A DNA stretch of 37,438 nucleotides from positions 1 to 37,438 of the forward strand of contig NZ_WJFC01000123.1 of the NCBI RefSeq assembly GCF_009725235.1. The letters run 5' to 3'. The notes below the pieces were generated by a model. That model was not told the origin of the DNA, searched no databases, and worked only from the letters and a program-made list of their open reading frames with translations. This stretch comes from Scytonema sp. UIC 10036 (lineage in GTDB: Bacteria; Cyanobacteriota; Cyanobacteriia; Cyanobacteriales; Nostocaceae). Numbering within the stretch: position 1 is the first letter of the stretch; every line of letters begins with the position of its first letter. Shown here piece by piece: positions 1 through 7,461 of this stretch. Position numbers and translations under genes: made by a program.

Positions 1-32
1 GGGTAGGGGGTAGGGGCGCAAGGCATTGCGCC
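1..32. repeat. STRR heptamers plus GGCGCAA/TTGCGCC palindrome inside the M16 frame
   Basis: Two GGGGTAG-type units are followed by a perfect 7-bp palindrome (GGCGCAA 15-21, loop GGCA, TTGCGCC 26-32). Both elements are of the kind normally found between cyanobacterial genes, yet here the minus-strand frame reads through them (… M P C A P T P Y P). The same heptamers recur at 13768-13808 and, as the reverse complement, at 13968-13990 and 35017-35053. Confidence 0.7.
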
Positions 33-689
33 TGCACAGGAGAATCCTTCTGCAACAATTGCAATTAACTCATCCACAGGCAAATTCCCGACAGCTACAG
101 CAGCGATCGATGTGGGTTGATACCAAGTTCGATGAAATTCTCTCATCTGCTGGGGCTGAAGTTGTGAAATGACTGATTCCGATCCCAAAACCGAACGCCG
201 ATAAGGCAGTTTATCAAAAGCTGTCTCCATTGAGCGTTGAAAAGTACGACGGCGTGGATTGTCTTGCGATCGCCGAATTTCTTCTAAAACCACCAATCGT
301 TCTCGTTCAAAGGCTTCATCAGGTATGCTGGCATTGAGTACCACGTCAATTTGTAGTGGTGCGAGTTCTGCAAAATCTTTCGGAGCAGTGGTTATGTAGT
401 AGTGAGTGTAATCCTGGCTGGTAGCCGCGTTTGTCACAGCGCCTCGCTCTTCAATTCGACGTTCAAACTCGCCGCTCGCCAGTTGCTCGGTTCCCTTAAA
501 CACCATATGCTCTAGAAAGTGCGCCACACCATTAATTTCGTCAGTTTCTATGGCTGAACCAACATGAATCCACAAGCTCAGGTTTACAGCTTCAATTGGC
601 ACTTGCTCAGCAACTATTGTTAAACCGTTAGGCAATTGGTGTAGTTTGGGAGCGTTCAGGCGAGGAAACTTCAGCAAGGTTGATGTCAT
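1..689 (-). CDS. M16 (insulinase/processing-peptidase family) zinc protease, N-terminal part, cut by window edge
   Basis: The reading frame starts at ATG 689-687 and stays open to the window edge, giving about 229 residues; the gene continues outside. The N-terminus contains the inverted zinc motif H57-F-L-E60-H61 within GVAHFLEHMVFKGT, diagnostic of M16 metallopeptidases. It is followed by the conserved stretch with GAVTNAATSQDYTHYY and LVVLEEIRR, which supplies the distal Glu region. Family members degrade or process peptides and usually have about 410-430 residues with two homologous domains; only the first domain is visible. The last visible residues (after VAEGF) are encoded by an intergenic-type repeat that lies in frame at the spot where family members have a variable linker. 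Family assignment is firm; substrate is unknown. Confidence 0.88.
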   Translation of the reverse strand, partial: MTSTLLKFPRLNAPKLHQLPNGLTIVAEQVPIEAVNLSLWIHVGSAIETDEINGVAHFLEHMVFKGTEQLASGEFERRIEERGAVTNAATSQDYTHYYITTAPKDFAELAPLQIDVVLNASIPDEAFERERLVVLEEIRRSQDNPRRRTFQRSMETAFDKLPYRRSVLGSESVISQLQPQQMREFHRTWYQPTSIAAVAVGNLPVDELIAIVAEGFSCAGAMPCAPTPY

Positions 690-807
690 TGTTACTGACT
701 CGTAATAGGGCATTGGGAATTGGGCATCGGGAATTGGCATCGGGAATTGATTATTACTATCTTTCCCATTGTTCCATGCCCATTGCCCTTATATCTTAAC
801 TAGTCAC

Positions 808-996
808 TGTCACCTCGTTCCCAGGCTGAGCCTGGGAATGCCTTAGTAGAGGCTCCGCCTCCTGTGCTCTACCTGGAATGGAAGGCAGAGCCCCCTGTGC
901 TCTACCTGGAATGGAAGGCAGAGCCTCCTGTGCTCTACCACAGAGTGCGAGGCGGAGCCTCGCTGTCTGCATTCCCAGGCTGAGCCTGGGAACGAG
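808..996. repeat. Palindromic dispersed element (CTCGTTCCCAGGC family) with internal 33-bp tandem repeat
   Basis: The outer arms are CTCGTTCCCAGGCTGAGCCT-type sequence at 814-839 and its near-perfect reverse complement at 971-996, differing only at the central base. Each arm is itself a hairpin (CCCAGGC/GCCTGGG). Between them a 33-bp unit starting CCTGTGCTCTACC repeats at 861 and 894, with a partial third copy at 927. Related copies occur at about 4618-4740, 13835-13955 and 15837-15901, so this is a dispersed repeat family of this genome. Confidence 0.85.
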
Positions 997-1038
997 AGTG
1001 GGGGGTCTGTCCACTTACCCATTAAAATTTATGATTTT

Positions 1039-1068
1039 TTGATACGTGTTTTAAGATTATGATAGAAT
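1039..1068 (+). promoter_or_regulatory. Possible sigma70-type promoter for crtD
   Basis: TTGATA at 1039-1044 and TAGAAT at 1063-1068 are separated by 18 bases and lie 27 bases before the crtD start. This is a reading of consensus similarity only; the region is AT-rich, so chance matches are likely. Confidence 0.3.
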
Positions 1069-1094
1069 TATTAAGAAATATGTAGCAGACATCA

Positions 1095-2612
1095 ATGCCC
1101 GGTCATAGTATTGGCAATAGCAAATCTCGTGTCGCAGTTATCGGTGCCGGAATAGGCGGGCTGACTGCTGGTGCATTATTAGCTCGCAAAGGGTACAGTG
1201 TTTTAATTCTGGATCGAGCCCTCGTTCCTGGGGGTTGTGCTTCCACCTTCAAACGCAAAGGGTTTACTTTTGATGTGGGAGCAACTCAGGTTGCTGGGTT
1301 GGAACCTGGAGGAATTCACCACCGCATTTTTTCAGAGTTAGAGATTGACTTACCAGAAGCAACGCCCTGCGATCCGGCGTGTGCGGTATATTTACCCGGT
1401 GAGGAAACGCCTATTAATGTTTGGCGCGATCCGCAGAAGTGGAACGAAGAACGACTTCGGCAATTTCCTGGTAGCGAACCGTTTTGGCAGTTGATAGCTA
1501 CTTTGTTTAAAGCTAGCTGGAAATTTCAAGGACGAGATCCAGTGTTACCGCCCCGTAACTTGTGGGATTTGTGGGAGTTAACCAAGGCAGTACGTCCCGA
1601 CACACTTATAACTGTTCCTTACACCTTATTTACTGTAGGGGATGCTTTGTTTGCATGTGGGCTGGGACATGACTACCGCTTGAGAACTTTTTTGGATTTG
1701 CAACTCAAGTTATACTCTCAAGTTGATGCTCGAGAAACAGCTTTACTTTATGCAGCAACAGCATTGAGTGTATCGCAAGAACCCCAAGGACTTTCCCATC
1801 TTCATGGAAGCATGCAGGTTTTGAGCGATCGCTTGGTAGAAGCGTTGGAAAGATATGGTGGCAAATTGCTTATGCGCCACACTGTAGAGCATATTAAAGT
1901 CGAGAACGGCAAAGCAACTGATGTCGTTATTCGCAATCAAAAAACAAAAGAGGTATGGACAGAACCTGTTGACCATGTTGTTGCTAACGTAACTGTGCAA
2001 AACTTGGTGCAGTTGTTAGGCGAAAAAGCACCGAAAGGGTACAAGCAACGAGTGGAAAAATTACCCCCGTCATCCGGTGCATTTGTGGTGTATTTGGGTG
2101 TTGATGAAAGCGCTATTCCTGTAGATTGTCCCCCCCATCTTCAATTTTTATACGATCCTAACGGGCCTGTTGGTGAGAATAATTCCTTATTTGTATCTGT
2201 AAGCCGTCCCGGTGATGGTCGCGCCCCTTCAGGACAAGCTACAATTATTGCTTCCTCATTTGTAGATCCAGAGCAATGGTGGCGTACTGAAGATTACGAA
2301 AGTTTAAAACAGCAATATACACGAGATGCGATCGCTCGTCTTGCCAAATTCTTCTACCTCAAACCAGAAACCATCGTTCACATAGAAGCAGCAACTCCCC
2401 GTACTTTTGCCCATTACACAGCCAGAGATAGAGGCATTGTAGGCGGTATCGGTCAAAGAATACCCACATTCGGTCCTTTTGGTTTTGCCAATCGTACACC
2501 AATCCAGCATTTATGGCTTGTAGGCGATTCTACTCATCCAGGGGAAGGTACTGCTGGGGTGAGTTACTCAGCGCTAACAGTGGTACGACAGATTCTTGCA
2601 GAGCGAATATAG
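1095..2612 (+). CDS. crtD: C-3',4' desaturase CrtD (myxol/carotenoid biosynthesis)
   Basis: A 505-residue FAD-dependent carotenoid desaturase/isomerase-family protein. The dinucleotide fold opens with VIGAGIGG (GxGxxG at residues 17-22) and an acidic residue at 40 (ILD). The C-terminus carries the FAD-binding LVGDSTHPGEGTAGVSYSAL segment. The signature GIVGGIGQR…FGPFGF together with GDSTHPGEGTAGV points to the cyanobacterial CrtD group (Synechocystis slr1293 type, about 500 residues) rather than the carotenoid isomerase CrtH or phytoene desaturases. CrtD introduces the 3',4' double bond during myxol/myxoxanthophyll synthesis and is expected to be membrane-associated. The gene stands alone; the myxol-related hydroxylase gene crtR is about 31 kb away. 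CrtH is the main alternative. Confidence 0.85.
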   Translation: MPGHSIGNSKSRVAVIGAGIGGLTAGALLARKGYSVLILDRALVPGGCASTFKRKGFTFDVGATQVAGLEPGGIHHRIFSELEIDLPEATPCDPACAVYLPGEETPINVWRDPQKWNEERLRQFPGSEPFWQLIATLFKASWKFQGRDPVLPPRNLWDLWELTKAVRPDTLITVPYTLFTVGDALFACGLGHDYRLRTFLDLQLKLYSQVDARETALLYAATALSVSQEPQGLSHLHGSMQVLSDRLVEALERYGGKLLMRHTVEHIKVENGKATDVVIRNQKTKEVWTEPVDHVVANVTVQNLVQLLGEKAPKGYKQRVEKLPPSSGAFVVYLGVDESAIPVDCPPHLQFLYDPNGPVGENNSLFVSVSRPGDGRAPSGQATIIASSFVDPEQWWRTEDYESLKQQYTRDAIARLAKFFYLKPETIVHIEAATPRTFAHYTARDRGIVGGIGQRIPTFGPFGFANRTPIQHLWLVGDSTHPGEGTAGVSYSALTVVRQILAERI

Positions 2613-2707
2613 CTGACATAGTTCTTCAACAACTTACGATTCCATAGATTACTCTTGAGTAAGAAGATTCCAATACTTGTCGGTTAAGCTCAAACAATGA
2701 AATTACG

Positions 2708-2740
2708 TAGGTTGGGTTGAGGAACGAAACCCAACCTACA
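2708..2740. repeat. Dispersed hairpin GTAGGTTGGGTT / AACCCAACCTAC downstream of crtD
   Basis: A perfect 12-bp inverted repeat (2708-2719 and 2729-2740) with loop GAGGAACGA, 96 bases after the crtD stop. The same element recurs at 19277-19301 and 31835-31863. It may act as a transcription terminator for crtD but lacks a U tract. Confidence 0.85.
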
Positions 2741-2796
2741 AAAATTCTCAGCCCTTGCAGTATTGAAGAAGATTCTTGCTACTTTTTGGTAATACT

Positions 2797-3018
2797 ATGG
2801 AAGTTGAAAAGCTCTCAGTTTCTTTACCAGTGTCCCTGGTGCAATTTATTGAAAGTTACAAAGTAGCCCATTCCTGTAAATCTCGCTCCCAAGTCATTGA
2901 AATGGCATTGCTGTTGTTGCGAAAACAAGAACTAGAAGAGGCTTACCGAGAAGCATCTACCGAAGTTGACAATGATTGGGATGTAACAATCTCAGATGGA
3001 TTAACAGATGAAGTCTAG
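2797..3018 (+). CDS. Ribbon-helix-helix (CopG-like) antitoxin-type DNA-binding protein
   Basis: 73 residues from ATG 2797; an upstream in-frame TTG at 2776 would add seven non-conserved residues. The N-terminus MEVEKLSVSLPVSLVQFIE gives the beta-strand, and SYKVAHSCKSRSQVIEMALLLLRKQE gives the two helices of a MetJ/Arc RHH fold; the tail is acidic. Its stop TAG (3016-3018) overlaps a GTG at 3018 and the Uma2 gene starts 18 bases later, so the two are probably co-transcribed. RHH proteins next to a nuclease-like gene suggest an antitoxin/autoregulator role, but Uma2 is not an established toxin, so this is inference. Confidence 0.75.
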   Translation: MEVEKLSVSLPVSLVQFIESYKVAHSCKSRSQVIEMALLLLRKQELEEAYREASTEVDNDWDVTISDGLTDEV

Positions 3019-3035
3019 TGAGATTTAGTATCATT

Positions 3036-3629
3036 ATGCAATTAAAAACACAAAAACCCTATTACACACCTGAAGAATATTTAGAACTTGAAGAAAAAGC
3101 GGAATTTAGAAGCGAATACCGTAATGGAGAAATCATTCCGATGACAGGTGGTACTACCAATCATAATAAAATTGCTCTGAATTTCGCTGCATCATTAAAG
3201 ATTGCTTTGAGGGGTAAAAAATATGATGTTTATATGGCTGATGTCAGATTGTGGATACCCCGGTATCGGCAGTACACCTATCCAGATGTGATGGTGATTC
3301 AAGGGCAACCTGTTTATACAGGAACAAATACGACTACCATAATGAATCCCTCGCTTATTGCAGAAGTTTTATCTAAATCTACTAAAAATTACGATCAAGG
3401 AGATAAGTTTTTATATTACCGCTCAATTCCCGAATTTAAAGAATATATTTTAATTGACCAATATTCTCATCATGTAATGCAATATGTGAAAACTGCCGAG
3501 GGTCAATGGTTATTCACTGAACTCGAAAATGAATCAGCAAATTTATCGCTACAAACGATGAATTTTCAAATTCAACTCAGCGAGCTTTACGACCAAGTGA
3601 ATTTTGCTGAAAGTGGTGATGAAAATTAG
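3036..3629 (+). CDS. Uma2 family (DUF820) endonuclease-like protein
   Basis: 197 residues from ATG 3036, chosen over the overlapping GTG at 3018 because MQLKTQKPYYTPEEYLELEE matches the usual Uma2 N-terminus. Restriction-endonuclease-like fold residues are visible: E in YRNGEIIPM, PDVMVI (catalytic-type Asp), EVLSKSTKNYDQGDKFLYYR (Glu and Lys) and EYILID. Uma2 proteins are highly expanded in cyanobacteria; their function is not settled and a mobile-element-associated nuclease origin has been proposed. A second Uma2 lies at 25517-26119. A good rho-independent terminator follows 16 bases after the stop. Confidence 0.88.
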   Translation: MQLKTQKPYYTPEEYLELEEKAEFRSEYRNGEIIPMTGGTTNHNKIALNFAASLKIALRGKKYDVYMADVRLWIPRYRQYTYPDVMVIQGQPVYTGTNTTTIMNPSLIAEVLSKSTKNYDQGDKFLYYRSIPEFKEYILIDQYSHHVMQYVKTAEGQWLFTELENESANLSLQTMNFQIQLSELYDQVNFAESGDEN

Positions 3630-3645
3630 TTTATTCATAACAACT

Positions 3646-3671
3646 AAAAGACGCGATCGGTCGCGTCTTTT
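3646..3671 (+). terminator. Rho-independent terminator of the RHH-Uma2 unit
   Basis: AAAAGACGCGA, loop TCGG, TCGCGTCTTTT: a 10-11 bp stem with a UUCG-like tetraloop region and a short U run, placed just after the Uma2 stop codon. Confidence 0.85.
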
Positions 3672-3758
3672 GTTTCAAGATTTGCTTTTTCAAGATGGAG
3701 ATAACTACCCTGTTTTGTACAATTAACTACTTAAAGACTTTTGAAGACAAGCAGACAT

Positions 3759-4145
3759 TTAATCTTGGTCGAGTGTGAATGAACTAGGAGCCGTTGTTGT
3801 ATTCTGCAATTGGTTGCCTTGAGGAGTGCCTAATCTACCCAGAGCTTCTACATCACCGTAGATCCCAGTTTTTAGATTGGTGCCGTTAGTTATCAAATCT
3901 ATAGTACCAGCACTTCCTACCGCACCAGCTGTATTGCCATTTGCACCGTTAGTTGCTGTAGCACCTGCGTTTTGCTTACCAACGGCTGCACCCACAGCAG
4001 CTCCGGTTACTTTACCTGCTCCGTTTAGTGTAAAGCCTGCAGCTGCAGCAGCGCCACCTTCACCTGCAGAAGCTACAGAACCAAAGCCGAAAATACCAGT
4101 GGAAGCTGCAAACAAAGCAATTACAAGTGTTTTGTTAAGTTTCAT
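3759..4145 (-). CDS. Small exported Gly/Ala-rich protein of unknown function
   Basis: 128 residues from ATG 4145-4143. The longer frame to 4256 is less likely because its extra N-terminus lacks any signal character. Residues 1-27 (MKLNKTLVIALFAASTGIFG…ASAG) form a clear Sec signal peptide with a likely AxA site. The mature part is rich in Gly, Ala, Asn and Thr (GEGGAAAAAG, GAAVGAAVG, GATATNGANGNTAGAVG) and contains the alternating GA motifs typical of flexible surface or matrix proteins. No known domain is recognised. It is transcribed divergently from the large exported protein at 4940, with about 800 bases between them. An anti-sense frame at 3877-4269 is a GC-skew shadow. Confidence 0.7.
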   Translation of the reverse strand: MKLNKTLVIALFAASTGIFGFGSVASAGEGGAAAAAGFTLNGAGKVTGAAVGAAVGKQNAGATATNGANGNTAGAVGSAGTIDLITNGTNLKTGIYGDVEALGRLGTPQGNQLQNTTTAPSSFTLDQD

Positions 4146-4939
4146 GGTCGTTTTACCAATTGATAAGGTGTTACGAAAAAGTACAGTAGAGTCACTTGAT
4201 AGTAAAGAGTTTTTAACTCTCTTACGCATATTCATCTTTCTAGATACTAGTTTCAAGGTAGAAAAGTAACGCGTGTAAAAGTTACCGAGCCTTATAGTGA
4301 TATCTATTGAATCTGTAGTAATGTTACAGATTTTGAACTCACTGTTAACTGGTATGAAGAGAAAGAATATGTGTCAAAAAGACTGTGTGTACTAACAACC
4401 GTTACTTACGTAACTGTCGTATATATCTACACTAATAAATCTTTTTGTGAAGTAAATGAAATGGAAAAAATTACACTGCTTTTTACCGTAAAATTACATG
4501 AATGTGATTTTTGAAACAAAAGCTATTTCACACTATTTACTTTGCTCTTTGTTTGGTGTAATGTCCATTCTATTTTTTTATTCGTAGACTTGGTTTAAAG
4601 ACCCCTCATTCGCCACTCTCTCGATCCGGTGCCTCTGGCACAGAATGCAGCATAGCAGGGTCTGCAGAGCATAGCAGCATCTCAGACAGGAGGCGGAGCC
4701 TCCGATAAGGCATTCCCAGGCGGAGCCTGGGAACGAGGTGAAGAGGTGGGGAGTTGTATGGACGATCGCTGCAAACAAGAAGAAATTTTTCTCGAAGTAG
4801 TATAAAAGTTAATAAGCTAACAAGTGAAGATACTGTAAAAATGAGTTGCTAAAGAAGAAAAGATACGGACAAAACAAAGCTATTTAGTAACAGTGATCGG
4901 ATAGAGCATCTGTCAAAAGACTGATATTGCAATTATTTT
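4146..4939. other. Long divergent intergenic region (promoter region plus repeat)
   Basis: Nearly 800 bases between two divergently oriented exported-protein genes. 4146-4610 is AT-rich and probably contains the promoter(s) of the small protein. 4618-4740 is a copy of the palindromic repeat family. 4741-4939 is AT-rich and leads to the GTG start at 4940. No other gene was found. Confidence 0.5.
4618..4740. repeat. Palindromic dispersed element, CTCGTTCCCAGGC family, copy 2
   Basis: Contains AGGCGGAGCCT at 4689-4702 and CATTCCCAGGCGGAGCCTGG followed by GAACGAGGTG at 4711-4740, the same core as copies at 808-996, 13835-13955 and 15837-15901. The left side, with CTCGATCCGGTGCC and AGCATAGCAG motifs, is more divergent. 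Confidence 0.75.
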
Positions 4940-7426
4940 GTGTATACTGTTACTTGTAAGATAAAGCTTGCATTATGTTTTACTTCAGCTGCTGTTCTAC
5001 TTCCTAAAGCAGCTTGTGCTCAAACAGACGCAAATGTTGTATCGGAGTTAGATAGCTTAAATAGCGCTAGCAGATCGGAGTTACCATTATCTCCCGAACA
5101 TAGCACTGGGACTTCTTTAGTGGAAGATACCCCAGTTGGAATTATCGAACCAGAATACTCAAAGGATTGGGCAGAATTAGAGCCAGAAGTTGACGCGAGC
5201 GTGTCTGGCTGTACTCTCGATCGCGTAGTTCAACCTGAATTTACCAAAGTCACTGATTTAGAACATAAGATTCCCAATTTATCTGCTTGCACTCCCGACA
5301 ATGTAGCTCAACCTGAATTTACTTCCAAACCCTCGCAACAGCAATTCGGTCATGCGGAACTTGAGACAAAGCACCTATCTCCAACATCTTATGCGTCTCA
5401 CAATCTACCTCTTGTTGCAGAACTTGATAAGCCGCCTAACCAAGAACAGCCCGAAAAGCCCAAACAAAATTCCTCAGACGATCCAAATTACATTGCTCCC
5501 CCTCGCAAATCTCCTAAAGAAAAAGTCGATCCGTTGACAACAACCTTATTCCTTAATGGGACAGTCATCAGCCATTTAACAGAAGGGGAATTCGTTGTAG
5601 GTGTCAATTTTGGTAATCAAAATACAATCTTTGATGTGAATGAAATTGTTAAGCTCAACAGCGAGAATAAGAAAAGCTTAACAAGAAATAATATTTTCAC
5701 CCTAGAGCAAACAGGAGATTATTTACAACTACAAACTGTGAGACAGTCAAGGGAAGTTGAAGTTTCTATCAAGGAACCGCAAACGTTACTGGGTACACAG
5801 ATTCAGTTAAGCCTAACTGCGTCCTGTACTTTTCCTGGTACTAATCCAGAGGATATATGTACCTATACACCTGGTATTGCAACAGATAGGAATAGTGTCG
5901 ATCCCGATACTTTGATACCAACTAATATTTTTCAAGCTTCCCAAGTAGGGAAGGTAGTGACACCAGAATCACTAGCAGCTATTAAAGAACCTGGTTTTCA
6001 AACAGGAGTCAATAATGAAGGTATTGGTGTCGATTTATTTTTTCCCAATGCTGGTTCTACACCTGGTAACAACCAAGGAAATAAAATTTTAGTTACCAGA
6101 GAAGAATTATCAGAAAATACACCTGTAGCTATTTATTCTAGAGTGAGACAGATTGTTAAACTCAACGATCGCGAAGCTGTTCTCGGTCGTACAGTTCGTG
6201 GTTTTGGATTTATCTTGAATGATGAAAATACTCTGTTAAATACTATCTTGCAATTAAGTAACTTAGCGTTACCAGATGCAATTCCTAAAATCAAAGGTAG
6301 CTCACAACCAGCCAACTCAAATGTGAATAATAACTTATTCTATGCTGCTAATAATGTCAGGCTTCCACCAAACAGCTTTACAATCTATCATGCTGGGTTG
6401 GGAAGAGCGGAAAGCCTCCAAGGAAAAGTTGCAAACCTAAGTCAAGTTCCTCCAGCCATATTTAATGGTATCTGGCTTGGGGTTACGCCAGTGATTGAAC
6501 GCAATTTTTCTGCCAAAACTCGTTACGAGATTACTGGTCCTCGGATTACCTTATTTGAAGATGGTGAAGAAGGAGGACCGGGTTCCAATGTCAGTGTTCT
6601 GTCTGTTATTAATAATGAAAGTTTTTCTACAGGAACTTTGAGAAATTTCTACTCTCAAGTCTATCTAAAGAATTTTAGCCAAGACGTGAATTACACTACG
6701 ACTTTCATGAGTAGAGAAGAGACGAATTATGTTCCACACATTAGCTTTACAGGAGATATTACAGGAACGAAAGATATTATTAGATACTACACAGGTGCAT
6801 TTGGGGTAAATAAAATTCAAGGTTATTTAGGTGCAGACTTTACCAGGAATACCGTGAAGGGATGGGTTTTTTCAGGAGGAGCGATCGCCTACGTTAATCC
6901 AGATAAAGACTACTACAGCCAGGTTCAGGGTAGTGTTGTCAAAAGAATTCCTTTGAGCCAAAAAGCCAATTTGATTTTTTCATCTGGATTCAATTATGCC
7001 TTAGACCGGGAATTCCAGGGACGTGATTTTGTAAATGCGCTGACAGTGGGAGCAAGAATTAACATTGGCGATGTTTCAATGGGTTTGGTTAATTATTTTG
7101 GAGATATTTTACCTGATTCTATTGAGAATACTTTATTCTTAGATTTAACAGTTAAGTTTAATGATTATTTTAACATCACTGCATACTACACCCCCATTAA
7201 CGAAAGTTCCAGTCGTTCACGAGTTGGGGCTAGGGCAGAATTTAAACTAGGCAATAAATACAACAGTTCAACCCTGACTCTATCTTGGACAAACAGCGAC
7301 TATAATCTAGGAACTCATCCCTCCGGAGAAGGATTGGGCGTTACAGATAATGTTTTTACCGTGTTGCTAAGGTTTGGAGAACCAGCCAATCCCTTTAGAG
7401 TGACCAAACCTGCAAAGCGAAAATAG
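4940..7426 (+). CDS. Large exported protein, probable outer-membrane beta-barrel, function unknown
   Basis: 828 residues; the start is GTG 4940 because no ATG occurs in the signal region and the GTG begins a good Sec signal (CKIKLALCFTSAAVLLPKAACAQ, cleavage after ACA). Residues about 30-190 are acidic, Pro/Glu-rich and low complexity, with two degenerate repeats of the type C-T-x-D-x-V-x-Q-P-E-F-T (around residues 92 and 117). The central part (about 195-560) looks like a beta-rich globular domain. The last 250 residues alternate polar and hydrophobic residues with many Tyr/Phe/Gly strands (TFMSREETNY, GYLGADF, KGWVFSGGAIAYV, FFDLTVKFNDYFNITAYY-type), as in an outer-membrane barrel, but the end (KPAKRK) is not a canonical barrel terminus. 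No family is recognised with confidence; a secretin or standard cyanobacterial SLH porin is excluded because no SLH domain is seen. Confidence 0.75.
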   Translation: MYTVTCKIKLALCFTSAAVLLPKAACAQTDANVVSELDSLNSASRSELPLSPEHSTGTSLVEDTPVGIIEPEYSKDWAELEPEVDASVSGCTLDRVVQPEFTKVTDLEHKIPNLSACTPDNVAQPEFTSKPSQQQFGHAELETKHLSPTSYASHNLPLVAELDKPPNQEQPEKPKQNSSDDPNYIAPPRKSPKEKVDPLTTTLFLNGTVISHLTEGEFVVGVNFGNQNTIFDVNEIVKLNSENKKSLTRNNIFTLEQTGDYLQLQTVRQSREVEVSIKEPQTLLGTQIQLSLTASCTFPGTNPEDICTYTPGIATDRNSVDPDTLIPTNIFQASQVGKVVTPESLAAIKEPGFQTGVNNEGIGVDLFFPNAGSTPGNNQGNKILVTREELSENTPVAIYSRVRQIVKLNDREAVLGRTVRGFGFILNDENTLLNTILQLSNLALPDAIPKIKGSSQPANSNVNNNLFYAANNVRLPPNSFTIYHAGLGRAESLQGKVANLSQVPPAIFNGIWLGVTPVIERNFSAKTRYEITGPRITLFEDGEEGGPGSNVSVLSVINNESFSTGTLRNFYSQVYLKNFSQDVNYTTTFMSREETNYVPHISFTGDITGTKDIIRYYTGAFGVNKIQGYLGADFTRNTVKGWVFSGGAIAYVNPDKDYYSQVQGSVVKRIPLSQKANLIFSSGFNYALDREFQGRDFVNALTVGARINIGDVSMGLVNYFGDILPDSIENTLFLDLTVKFNDYFNITAYYTPINESSSRSRVGARAEFKLGNKYNSSTLTLSWTNSDYNLGTHPSGEGLGVTDNVFTVLLRFGEPANPFRVTKPAKRK

Positions 7427-7461
7427 TGGGGGCTAATACGGCAGATTGAGGCTTTGCAATT

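Larger units (their letters stand above)
690..1094. other. Intergenic region between divergent M16 and crtD
   Basis: About 400 bases without a convincing gene. From about 710 to 790 there is low-complexity sequence built on GGGAATTGG/GGCATCGGGAATT units. From 808 to 996 there is a large palindromic element, annotated separately. The last 60 bases before crtD are AT-rich and hold a possible promoter. A 72-codon reading frame on the minus strand (796-1014) consists entirely of the repeat and is not a gene. Confidence 0.6.

Noticed and set aside
861..935. 33-bp tandem units as a CRISPR array
   Set aside because: The copies are directly adjacent with no unique spacers, and no cas gene is present.
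796..1014. 72-codon minus-strand frame
   Set aside because: It is built wholly from the palindromic repeat and its 33-bp (11-codon) tandem unit; the repeated residues reflect the repeat, not a protein.
3877..4269. 130-codon plus-strand frame opposite the small exported protein
   Set aside because: Ala/Pro-rich shadow of the Gly/Ala-rich gene on the other strand, which has a proper signal peptide.
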